Below, piece after piece: positions 28,823 through 36,842 of a stretch of 64,000 bases of DNA. Both the position numbers and the translations under genes were made by a program. The notes beneath the pieces are model-generated. The model was not told where the DNA came from, ran no database searches, and worked only from the letters and a program-made list of their open reading frames with translations. Location: the NCBI GenBank assembly GCA_013002285.1, contig JABDKJ010000078.1, positions 62,001 through 126,000 on the forward strand, in the 5' to 3' direction. This DNA is from Flavobacteriales bacterium. GTDB lineage: Bacteria > Bacteroidota > Bacteroidia > Flavobacteriales > JABDKJ01. Every line of letters starts with the position of its first letter. Within the stretch, counting starts at the first letter, position 1.

Positions 28823-30229
28823 ATGAAGAAAATTATATATATAATACCCATTTTATTGATCTTCTCTTGCACCGATCTTACTGATTTTAGAGAAGTAGAG
28901 AACCCCAACCTTTCACAAGAGTCAGTTGTAGGACAGCCTAATTCAAGTTCGATCTGGCTAACAGGAATGGAAAGGCAGTTGGCAAATTTACTCAATGAGG
29001 CAATAGTACATTCAGAGATCGCTTCTGATAATTATGTCAATACACAAACATTCTTCAATCAGTTTTTGGATGAACTGTTCATTATTAATACTGACAATGA
29101 TATTGAGGATTTTGAATTCCAGCTTCACAGATTAAGGGAAATGGGCCAATTTGGATTAGATGAAGTCGGTCCAAAAGACCCTAATTACACTGCTGAGACA
29201 CGAGCGGAATATGAATATTTTGTGGGATTGGCTAACCTATTTGCTGGAATGTATTTTACGGGATTGCCGAGTGAACCAGGTGGTTCTCCTCTGTCTTCGG
29301 AACAGAATATCAATGCATCAATTAGCCGATTTAATGCAGCTATAGGCCAAAACAGCTTGCCTGAATATCATTTAGCATTGGCCAGGGCTCATTATTTAAT
29401 AGGAGATCGTGCAGATGCAGTAAGCGCGGCTAACGATGCTTTAGGATTATCAGCGGATTTTACGAGACAAGCAGATTTTGATGAGTTTGAAGGCCCTAGT
29501 AATACAATGGAGGATGCGCTTTATGAAAGAGCAACTTTTGACGATCTTCAACCATTACCAACATTAGACTTTTTGGATCCAAAGTATTCTTTCTTTACTC
29601 CTGATCGAGATGCGCCAGTACATTATCTAAAAGCTGAAGAGGCAATGATGATCATAATAGAAAGTTTGATAGCTGAGAATGATTTAGGTGGTGCACAAAC
29701 AATGATGGATGATCTATTGGCTTTAGTGCAATCTAGAGAAGTAAGGAACATTGATGACTCAACTGAAGACCGAGATGATTTCGACCCTGGAAATAGACCT
29801 GACTCTTCGTGTGTTGTGGTAAATGGTAGAAGTGGATTGGTCCTTGATAGGAAGGATGGAAATGTAGATATTCCGAGCATCTCTGGTACGTCATTGACTT
29901 CTGCCGACATTAGCGGAATAACAACTGACGTTGAGGCACTTTATCTACTTTATAGAACCAGGCAAGAAATATTTATAGCCGAAGGGATGAGAATGGTGGA
30001 TATGGGAGTTAAGTTGGTAATTTCAGAGGTAGAGATGCTGCAGAATGATAATGTTACTGGAGGATCTATCGGAACTTCACCTCAGGTTCCTTCATTTATT
30101 GGAGCGGTAGCTAGTCAGTTGGACGAAATATCATATGTCCCCGGATCTTGTGAGGCTTCCACTGCGATCGACCTAAACCAAATACTTGTTGATAACAGAA
30201 CTGATGCAATGGTATTACCATTTCATTAA
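28823..30229 (+). CDS. SusD/RagB-like surface lipoprotein
   Basis: 468 aa. A lipoprotein signal (MKKIIYIIPILLIFSC, lipid-modified Cys near residue 16) is followed by a mostly helical TPR-like body with the family's N-terminal pattern (DLTDFREVENPNL). It caps the SusC barrel and binds the ligand at the cell surface. The C-terminal part is shorter than in starch SusD and more like the peptide/unknown-ligand groups. It lies directly after susC, and a strong terminator closes the two-gene operon. Confidence 0.88.
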   Translation: MKKIIYIIPILLIFSCTDLTDFREVENPNLSQESVVGQPNSSSIWLTGMERQLANLLNEAIVHSEIASDNYVNTQTFFNQFLDELFIINTDNDIEDFEFQLHRLREMGQFGLDEVGPKDPNYTAETRAEYEYFVGLANLFAGMYFTGLPSEPGGSPLSSEQNINASISRFNAAIGQNSLPEYHLALARAHYLIGDRADAVSAANDALGLSADFTRQADFDEFEGPSNTMEDALYERATFDDLQPLPTLDFLDPKYSFFTPDRDAPVHYLKAEEAMMIIIESLIAENDLGGAQTMMDDLLALVQSREVRNIDDSTEDRDDFDPGNRPDSSCVVVNGRSGLVLDRKDGNVDIPSISGTSLTSADISGITTDVEALYLLYRTRQEIFIAEGMRMVDMGVKLVISEVEMLQNDNVTGGSIGTSPQVPSFIGAVASQLDEISYVPGSCEASTAIDLNQILVDNRTDAMVLPFH

Positions 30230-30254
30230 GATCATTCCAAATATTGAAAAAGTA

Positions 30255-30286
30255 AAGAGAGCCTTATTTGAGGCTCTCTTTTTTCT
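30255..30286 (+). terminator. Terminator after susCD
   Basis: A perfect 10-bp stem (AAGAGAGCCT / AGGCTCTCTT) with a TATTTG loop is followed by TTTTCTTG, 26 bases after the SusD-like stop. Confidence 0.9.
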
Positions 30287-30332
30287 TGTAATTTTTATAC
30301 TCAGGTTTTAAACTTTCTATCAACTCCAATTC

Positions 30333-30791
30333 TCACTCTCCAGATAAAGAGCCAAAGGGAATGGAAATCGAGCCGAGTACTTTGAATTTCATCTTCATAC
30401 TCCAGTCACTAAAATAAATGCTACCATCGACACTTTTTCGCGTATAGAAGATCTGAGGATGTTCTTGCTTGAATAGTTTGGTTCGGCCACTAGGAAGGCA
30501 AACAGCCATATTGGGCATTTGTTTTATAAAAGAGAACGAGGAATTATCAATTTTCCCTTTCACAGTCCCTTTGCCTGGCATTCCTCCTCTTTCTAGGCTA
30601 TCGATAATTGTTCCATAGAACTCTGACCCAGTGAGCTCAGAGATATCAATTTCTAATTCTGTACTCTAATTACGGAACGTGAGAGGGAGCTTTGTTCCAT
30701 TGTATGAAAGTGCCCCTTGAATTTCATAAGCCCAGTATGTTGAGATAAATAATATAGCGGCAATAAGCAAAAAGATGTAAGAGGAAATACT
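30333..30791 (-). pseudogene. Gene broken by one in-frame TAG, directly after atpG
   Basis: Read on the minus strand, one frame gives a membrane/signal segment (SSYIFLLIAAILFISTYWAY), then EIQGALSYNGTKLPLTFRN, then TAG (30666-30668), then continues sensibly in the same frame through ELTGSEFYGTIIDSLERGG and a further ~85 residues to a TGA at 30333. No ATG precedes the hydrophobic segment. Only ATT (30788) or TTG (30770) could start it. Only the part after an internal ATG at 30581 (82 aa) is an intact frame. The whole reads as a ~150-aa exported or membrane-anchored protein. I do not recognise the family. It is either a recent pseudogene, a sequencing error, or a stop that is read through. Confidence 0.6.
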
Positions 30792-31665
30792 ATGCGTTCA
30801 ATGCTTCTGCACCACCAACGATCTCTAAGATCTCAGCCGTAATAGCCGCTTGACGTGCTTTATTGTAGGTCAATTTAAGCTCTTTTTGAAGGTCTGTAGC
30901 GTTTTCTGTCGCTTTATGCATTGCCGTCATTCTTGCACCGTGTTCAGATGCGTGAGAGTCCAGTACAGCCTTGTAAAGTTGGATCTTTAAAGACTTAGGG
31001 ATCAAGTCCTCTACTATGGTCTTTTTATTTGGCTCAAAGATGTATTCTACAGAAGAAGAATTCTCAGATGATCCTTCTGGCGGAGAAATAGGTAAAAACT
31101 GTTCTGAACGCAAGATCTGTACCCCAGCATTCTTGAAACTATTGTAAACCAAATAGACCTTGTCGTATTCTCCGTTTACATACCGTTCCATTATATCTTC
31201 AGCGATACTCGAAACATAAGCAAAGCTCAATTCATCGTACATACTGGCATATGTATCTCCAAAAGAGTCAAGTGTATTATAAGATGTCTTCTTGAAATAG
31301 TCATTGGTCTTTTTCCCCAACGATAGAACAGAGAATTTCACATTGTCGTTATCCTTAATAATGACGTTGCTGCCTTTGATCACATTGTTATTGAAAGCTC
31401 CAGCTAATCCTCTGTTGGAGGCGATCGCTATGATCAATGCTTTTTCTACTTCTCTTTCAGCCGAGTATGGATTTTCGCTAGGATTTAGGCTTCCCGCTAA
31501 GTTGCTCAAGATCTCTCCCAATTTACTTGCGTATGGCCTCATTTGAACGATAGCGTTCTGTGCTCGTTTGAGCTTAGCAGCAGAAACCATTTTCATGGCA
31601 GAAGTGATCTGCATGGTAGAACCTACCGAACTGATCCTATTTCGTATTTCCTTTAAGTTAGCCAA
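30790..31665 (-). CDS. atpG: ATP synthase gamma subunit
   Basis: Central stalk of F1, which rotates inside alpha3beta3. The 291 aa start ANLKEIRNRISSVGSTMQITSAMKMVSAAKL and end ITAEILEIVGGAEAL, the two conserved coiled-coil helices. It is the last gene of the atpB-E-F-H-A-G run. Its TAG overlaps the first codon of the broken gene frame downstream. Confidence 0.97.
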   Translation of the reverse strand: MANLKEIRNRISSVGSTMQITSAMKMVSAAKLKRAQNAIVQMRPYASKLGEILSNLAGSLNPSENPYSAEREVEKALIIAIASNRGLAGAFNNNVIKGSNVIIKDNDNVKFSVLSLGKKTNDYFKKTSYNTLDSFGDTYASMYDELSFAYVSSIAEDIMERYVNGEYDKVYLVYNSFKNAGVQILRSEQFLPISPPEGSSENSSSVEYIFEPNKKTIVEDLIPKSLKIQLYKAVLDSHASEHGARMTAMHKATENATDLQKELKLTYNKARQAAITAEILEIVGGAEALNA

Positions 31666-31667
31666 TC

Positions 31668-33245
31668 TTATTCAAAATCTTTTGAAACGTCTGCTGCCAC
31701 ACTTTTCAATGTAGAAGTAATAGTATCATCTAGTTTCCCAGCAGCAAGCCCATCAAGAACATCTTTATGTTTTGTTTCCAAAACAGTTAAGAAGCGTTCT
31801 TCAAAATCTCTTACTCTATCTACCGGTACATTATTGATCAAGCCATTGGTCCCGCAATATATGATGGCAGTTTGTTTCTCAACAGACATTGGAGAATTCA
31901 AGTTTTGTTTCAATATCTCAACGTTTCGCTTACCTTTGCCGAGTACAGCCATCGTAGCAGCATCAAGGTCAGAACCAAACTTTGCGAAGGCTTCAAGTTC
32001 TCTGTACTGTGCCTGATCCAATTTCAATGTACCTGATACTTTTTTCATTGATTTGATCTGAGCTGATCCACCGACACGAGAAACGGAGATACCCACGTTG
32101 ATCGCTGGCCTTACACCAGACAGGAATAAGTTAGATTCCAGGAAGATCTGACCATCTGTAATGGAGATCACGTTAGTTGGTATATATGCAGAAACGTCTC
32201 CTGCTTGTGTCTCAATAATAGGCAATGCCGTAAGAGACCCGCCACCTTTTACCTTTCCTTTTAAGGATTCTGGTAAGTCGTTCATTTGAGAAGCAATGTC
32301 ATCCGAAGCATTGATCTTTGCAGCTCTTTCCAAAAGTCTCGAGTGTAAGTAAAAGACATCTCCTGGGTAAGCCTCACGTCCTGGAGGTCTTCTAAGAAGA
32401 AGTGAAACTTCGCGGTAAGCAACAGCCTGTTTTGAAAGATCATCATACACGATCAACGCTGGTCTACCAGTATCTCTGAAGTATTCTCCAATTGCAGCAC
32501 CTGCAAAAGGAGCATAGAACTGCATAGGAGCAGAATCAGATGCATTTGCAGCAACAATTACAGTATATGGCATGGCACCATTCTGCTCTAACATTTGAGC
32601 TACACCAGCAACAGTTGAACCTTTTTGTCCAATGGCTACATAGATGCAGAAAACAGGCTCTCCTTTATCGTAAAATTCTTTTTGGTTGATGATCGTATCG
32701 ATCGCAACAGTAGATTTTCCAGTCTGTCTATCACCAATGATAAGTTCTCTCTGACCTCTGCCAATTGGTATCATTGAATCGATCGCCTTGATCCCCGTTT
32801 GTAACGGTTCACTTACAGGTTGACGAAATATCACACCAGGAGCTTTTCTTTCAATAGGCATTTCAAAGGTTTCTCCCTGTATAGGCCCCTTGCCATCTAT
32901 CGGTTCTCCAAGCGTATTTACAATACGCCCAAGCATACCTTCACCAACGTTGATGGATGCGATCTGTGAAGTTCGTTTTACGCTGTCTCCTTCTTTGATC
33001 TCCGTGGAAGCACCAAGGATCACGGCACCAACATTATCTTCTTCAAGGTTTAGAACAATTCCCCTAAGTCCATTTGCAAACTCAATGAGCTCACCGGATT
33101 GAACATTGGACATTCCGTATATCCTTGCGATACCATCTCCAACCTGGAGTACAGTGCCTACTTCTTCAAGCTCGCTTGATGAAGCGCTTCCTGCAAGTTG
33201 TTCTCTAAGAATTGCTGATACCTCAGCTGGCTTTACTTCTGCCAT
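31668..33245 (-). CDS. atpA: ATP synthase alpha subunit
   Basis: Non-catalytic nucleotide-binding F1 subunit, 525 aa. P-loop [13 protein letters not shown], the conserved [21 protein letters not shown] stretch (the SRLLER signature) and the [17 protein letters not shown] C-terminal part are present. It lies 2 bases upstream of atpG. The beta and epsilon genes (atpD, atpC) are not in the window. Confidence 0.98.
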   Translation of the reverse strand: MAEVKPAEVSAILREQLAGSASSSELEEVGTVLQVGDGIARIYGMSNVQSGELIEFANGLRGIVLNLEEDNVGAVILGASTEIKEGDSVKRTSQIASINVGEGMLGRIVNTLGEPIDGKGPIQGETFEMPIERKAPGVIFRQPVSEPLQTGIKAIDSMIPIGRGQRELIIGDRQTGKSTVAIDTIINQKEFYDKGEPVFCIYVAIGQKGSTVAGVAQMLEQNGAMPYTVIVAANASDSAPMQFYAPFAGAAIGEYFRDTGRPALIVYDDLSKQAVAYREVSLLLRRPPGREAYPGDVFYLHSRLLERAAKINASDDIASQMNDLPESLKGKVKGGGSLTALPIIETQAGDVSAYIPTNVISITDGQIFLESNLFLSGVRPAINVGISVSRVGGSAQIKSMKKVSGTLKLDQAQYRELEAFAKFGSDLDAATMAVLGKGKRNVEILKQNLNSPMSVEKQTAIIYCGTNGLINNVPVDRVRDFEERFLTVLETKHKDVLDGLAAGKLDDTITSTLKSVAADVSKDFE

Positions 33246-33267
33246 GATAATTATCTTTAAATATTTT

Positions 33268-33825
33268 TTATAAGTTAGCGATGTATGGGTTCTTGCTAAA
33301 GGTCTTTCTATAATCCGATAACTTTCTTAATACACTCGCATCTACTTGTTTGTCGCCTACTTTAATAATAAAACCACCAATTATATCTGGGTCAATGATC
33401 TCTTTAAGCTCGATCGTATCATGAGCCATTTTCTGAACTATGTTCATGATCTCCGATGTGGTTTCTTCGTCCAAGGTCCTTGCAGTGCGCACCTCAGCAA
33501 CGGTGATCTTGTTAAGGCGTCTGTAAAGTTCCTCAAACTCGTCAGCAATGACCTCAATTATACCCTCTCGCTTTTTTCTTACAAGGATCTCCAAAAACTC
33601 AGAACTGACCTTAGAGATCTTGGAGGAAAAGATCTGTTTCAAAATGATGGATTTCTTATCCGATTTAACAACAGGGCTTTTCAGAAGAACTTCCAATTCA
33701 CGATTGTCGGCAATAGCATCTGATATGACATGCATATCCGCATGTATCTCTTCAACAGCGTTCTTTTCAGTCGCTAAAGTTAAAAGGGACTTTGCATATC
33801 TTTTTGCCACTCTCGTTTGTCTCAT
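33268..33825 (-). CDS. atpH: ATP synthase delta subunit
   Basis: Peripheral stalk cap (OSCP-like) that joins the b subunits to F1. The 185 aa begin [13 protein letters not shown] and carry the C-terminal delta pattern [22 protein letters not shown]. Its start codon overlaps the atpF stop by one base (TAATG). Confidence 0.95.
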   Translation of the reverse strand: MRQTRVAKRYAKSLLTLATEKNAVEEIHADMHVISDAIADNRELEVLLKSPVVKSDKKSIILKQIFSSKISKVSSEFLEILVRKKREGIIEVIADEFEELYRRLNKITVAEVRTARTLDEETTSEIMNIVQKMAHDTIELKEIIDPDIIGGFIIKVGDKQVDASVLRKLSDYRKTFSKNPYIANL

Positions 33826-34319
33826 TAATTCAGGTCTATGTCTTTAACAAGATCGCTTATAAGGGACTTTTGCTCACTATCAGAATCTAGTTTCTTTCGC
33901 ATTACTTTCTCAGCTATTTCGAGAGAGATAGTTGCTACTTGATTTTTCAATTCGCTCATAGCAGCGAGCTTTTCATTCTGGATGTCTTCTTTGGCTTTGG
34001 AGACGATCGCTTCAGCCTTGGCCTTGGCTTCTGATTCTGCCTTTGCGACAATAGAATTTTTCGTCTCTTTAGCCTCTCTCAGCAATTTGTCTCTTTCACC
34101 TCTGGCTTCTTTAAGCAAGTCTTCGTTACTTGCTCTAAGTTGAGCCATTTCTTCTCTTGCCTTTTTTGCAGATTCTATTGCTTCTTCAATAGAATCCTCA
34201 CGCTTTTTGAGGCCTTCGAGAATTGGTTTCCAAGCAAATTTCTTGAGAATGAAAAGGACGATCACAAAGGTTAGCAACATCCAAAACAACAACCCTATGT
34301 CAGGAAGTATAAGATCCAT
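33825..34319 (-). CDS. atpF: ATP synthase b subunit
   Basis: Peripheral-stalk subunit, 164 aa: one N-terminal membrane helix (LFWMLLTFVIVLFIL) followed by KKFAWKPILEGLKKREDSIEEAI and a long charged coiled coil rich in Ala, Glu and Lys. Order and spacing fit atpE before and atpH after. Confidence 0.95.
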   Translation of the reverse strand: MDLILPDIGLLFWMLLTFVIVLFILKKFAWKPILEGLKKREDSIEEAIESAKKAREEMAQLRASNEDLLKEARGERDKLLREAKETKNSIVAKAESEAKAKAEAIVSKAKEDIQNEKLAAMSELKNQVATISLEIAEKVMRKKLDSDSEQKSLISDLVKDIDLN

Positions 34320-34339
34320 CTTTCTTTGGGTTAAGTTGT

Positions 34340-34615
<276 letters not shown>

Positions 34616-34631
34616 CTAAACTTTATAATAA

Positions 34632-35738
34632 TTAATGGTGCGCTTCTTCTGTGGCAGATGCGAAATATGTCGCAGATAATAATGTAAAAATGAAAGCCTG
34701 AAGAAAAGCAACCAATATCTCTAAAAACGTCATGAACACCGACAAAGCGATGCTCGCAATACTTACCCCATATCCTGCAACGGCAGATTTCTCACCTAAA
34801 ATGAAAATGAGGGAAATGAATGCCAAAATTGTAATGTGCCCTGCTGTGATATTCGCAAATAAACGAATAGCTAATACAAGGGGCTTTAGGAAAACACCAA
34901 TGATCTCTATTGGAGTAAGAATAAAATAAAGAGGCCATGGTACCCCAGGCATCGCAAATACGTGCTGCCAATAATGCTTGTTAGCACTTTTCAATGTGAT
35001 GAAAAATGTGATAGCCGCTAATACTATAGTTATAGATATGTTTCCTGTCATGTTAGCCCCACCAGGAATAAAAGGAATTAAGCCTAGCATGTTCCCAAAC
35101 CAGATAAAGAAGAAAACGGAAAGTAGGAAAGGTAGGAATTTGCCTGCTTTATGCTCTCCAATGATTGGAATAGCAATATCATCTCTGATGAACATAATTA
35201 TTGGTTCGAAGAAAGATTGTATCCCTTTGGGTGCAGAATTTGGCTTTCTATTGTAAGCTTTTCCTATGCCGGTGAATATCAGGATCACAAGAAGTGCTAC
35301 CAATAATATGGTCACTACATTTTTGGTAATTGAAAAGTCTATAATGCCCGACCCATGATCTTCTCCTTGCGCAGCATGCCCACCTTCACCTTCATAAACA
35401 ATGTTTTCATGATGCATTGCATATCCTTTATAGCTTGCTTTGCCATGATCGAATTTTGAAGACATGAACATTTGTAAACCATGTCCTTTATGGTAGAAAA
35501 TGATCGGAAGAGGAACAGAAACGGGATGAAGGACTCCATTTTCATCTCTAATATCCCAAAGATGCCATTCGTGCGAATCTAGAATATGGTGAGTGATCAT
35601 TTTTCCAGCCTCAAATTTCTCAGAGCTACCCCGGTCCTCACCTGAAGCGAAAACACCAGTATTCATAGTAATTACAAAGGCTATTGTCAGTAGCGTTTTG
35701 ATCCTTGCGTATGGCTTTATTTTTTGGCAGATATTCAT
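34632..35738 (-). CDS. atpB: ATP synthase a subunit, long form with signal peptide and extracytoplasmic domain
   Basis: Proton-channel subunit, 368 aa, about 100 residues longer than E. coli AtpB. An N-terminal signal-like segment (about residues 14-32) and a histidine-rich non-membrane domain (about 33-135, HHILDSHEWHLWDI and repeated HH/HE pairs) precede five to six membrane helices. The essential arginine is in PLVLAIRLFANITAGH. The extended N-terminus is common in Bacteroidota. It is the first gene of the ATP synthase run after its own promoter motif. Confidence 0.95.
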   Translation of the reverse strand: MNICQKIKPYARIKTLLTIAFVITMNTGVFASGEDRGSSEKFEAGKMITHHILDSHEWHLWDIRDENGVLHPVSVPLPIIFYHKGHGLQMFMSSKFDHGKASYKGYAMHHENIVYEGEGGHAAQGEDHGSGIIDFSITKNVVTILLVALLVILIFTGIGKAYNRKPNSAPKGIQSFFEPIIMFIRDDIAIPIIGEHKAGKFLPFLLSVFFFIWFGNMLGLIPFIPGGANMTGNISITIVLAAITFFITLKSANKHYWQHVFAMPGVPWPLYFILTPIEIIGVFLKPLVLAIRLFANITAGHITILAFISLIFILGEKSAVAGYGVSIASIALSVFMTFLEILVAFLQAFIFTLLSATYFASATEEAHH

Positions 35739-35769
35739 CTAAAATTGATCGACATTTCCAATTCGGCTG

Positions 35770-35777
35770 CAAAAGTA
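35770..35777 (-). promoter_or_regulatory. -7 promoter motif for atpB-E-F-H-A-G
   Basis: Exact TACTTTTG (TAnnTTTG) on the minus strand, 31 bases ahead of the atpB ATG. It gives the synthase genes a start separate from the accessory genes upstream. Confidence 0.6.
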
Positions 35778-35827
35778 GTTCTTTATTCGAAATGATAAAA
35801 TGTATTGAAGAATAATCGCTAAAATTT

Positions 35828-36049
35828 TTACTTTTTCAGCAAAGGTTTAAAAAGAGAGTAGAGTGAAAAAAAAGCTCCAAGGAAAACACCTATAAATGTG
35901 AAATTGAATCCTTCGGTTGGATAACTCTTATCTAACCACTTGCCTAAAAGAATAAATACAGCGAAGTAGCCAAGCATTTGAAAACCCATGGTAGAGTACT
36001 GTATGTACTTGTGCAGGTTAGACTTGGGCTTTTTCCTTTGTTCCATCAT
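35828..36049 (-). CDS. AtpZ/AtpI-type small membrane protein
   Basis: 73 aa with two membrane helices (YSTMGFQMLGYFAVFILLGKWLD and FTFIGVFLGAFFSLYSLFKPLL), matching the AtpZ/I (DUF3 family-type) proteins encoded ahead of F-type ATP synthase genes. Those are thought to help c-ring assembly or Mg2+/Ca2+ handling. Its start overlaps the 3' end of the gene before it by 32 bases. Assignment rests on topology and position. Confidence 0.75.
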   Translation of the reverse strand: MMEQRKKPKSNLHKYIQYSTMGFQMLGYFAVFILLGKWLDKSYPTEGFNFTFIGVFLGAFFSLYSLFKPLLKK

Positions 36050-36422
36050 TATTTACCATCAAATGGTAGGTCATAAAAATTGTATAACTGATATAAATAC
36101 AGATCAGAAAAATGATGAAAGACTTCACCTCGATCTTTGGTAAAGAGAAGCCTGATACAATGCAGATGATCACAAATAAAAAAAGCTTTATCATCAAACT
36201 TGCCATAAAACGGTTTACAAAAGCAGTTGGCTTGCCATTATATGAAGTGAACAAATATCGATATATCAAAAAACTCAATACAATGAAAAATGTAATGGCT
36301 GAATAGTAAAGAATACTATTCGAAGGCATTAGGAATAGGTAGCGATCGATCAATAGAAAGCCGATCACAAGCAACAAACTGAATACAACCAGTTTTATCG
36401 CAAATCTATTTGGAGGGAGCAT
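36018..36422 (-). CDS. Small four-helix membrane protein, ATP synthase-associated by position
   Basis: 134 aa with about four hydrophobic segments (LVVFSLLLVIGFLLIDRYLF; ILYYSAITFFIVLSFLIYRY; IKLFLFVIICIVSGFSL; FIIFLICIYISYTIFMTY). I do not recognise it firmly. Topology and position between bactofilin and the AtpZ-like gene fit an AtpI-like role in ATP synthase assembly. It overlaps the AtpZ-like gene by 32 bases, which suggests translational coupling. Confidence 0.7.
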   Translation of the reverse strand: MLPPNRFAIKLVVFSLLLVIGFLLIDRYLFLMPSNSILYYSAITFFIVLSFLIYRYLFTSYNGKPTAFVNRFMASLMIKLFLFVIICIVSGFSLPKIEVKSFIIFLICIYISYTIFMTYHLMVNNDGTKEKAQV

Positions 36423-36830
36423 TTAAGAATTAACAACTTCTTTTACCAGTTCTGTTGCTGGCTCTGGAGCCACTGGGTTAGAGAGAGCTTTTTTAATGTT
36501 ACACGTGCATGAAAGTTGTGCACCTTCTTCAACTTTCAATCTTTCGAAGACAGCGTCACCTTTGATCTTGGAAGAAGATTTTAGACTTAGAAGATTGTTT
36601 ATTTGAATATGGCCGTCAAATGTGCCTTCAATTTCAGCATCATTACAAACCACTTGACCTTCAACAGAGCCCTTTGCACCGATGATCAAACGACCTTTAA
36701 TGTTCACATTGCCCATTACCCTTCCATCAATACGGAAATTCCCGTCAGAAGTGATCGTCCCTTCAATTTGCGTCCCTTCTACTATTGCGTTTACTTTTCC
36801 GCTTTGCACCATTTCGTTATTCCTTGCCAT
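36423..36830 (-). CDS. Bactofilin (polymer-forming cytoskeletal protein)
   Basis: 135 aa with the short glycine-spaced repeats of a right-handed beta-helix: GTITSDGNFRIDGRVMGNV, IKGRLIIGAKGSVEGQVV, AEIEGTFDGHI. Bactofilins polymerise without nucleotide and often scaffold cell-wall enzymes. The stop lies directly against the start of the next gene. It is flanked by the PorW-like gene upstream and ATP synthase accessory genes downstream. An M23 peptidase gene is 2.9 kb away on the other strand. Confidence 0.92.
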   Translation of the reverse strand: MARNNEMVQSGKVNAIVEGTQIEGTITSDGNFRIDGRVMGNVNIKGRLIIGAKGSVEGQVVCNDAEIEGTFDGHIQINNLLSLKSSSKIKGDAVFERLKVEEGAQLSCTCNIKKALSNPVAPEPATELVKEVVNS

Positions 36831-36842
36831 AATCTGTTCTGT

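Noticed and set aside
36018..36049. The overlap of the two small ATP-synthase accessory genes as a sign of a wrong gene call
   Set aside because: Both frames have good membrane topology, and overlapping accessory genes are normal at this locus.
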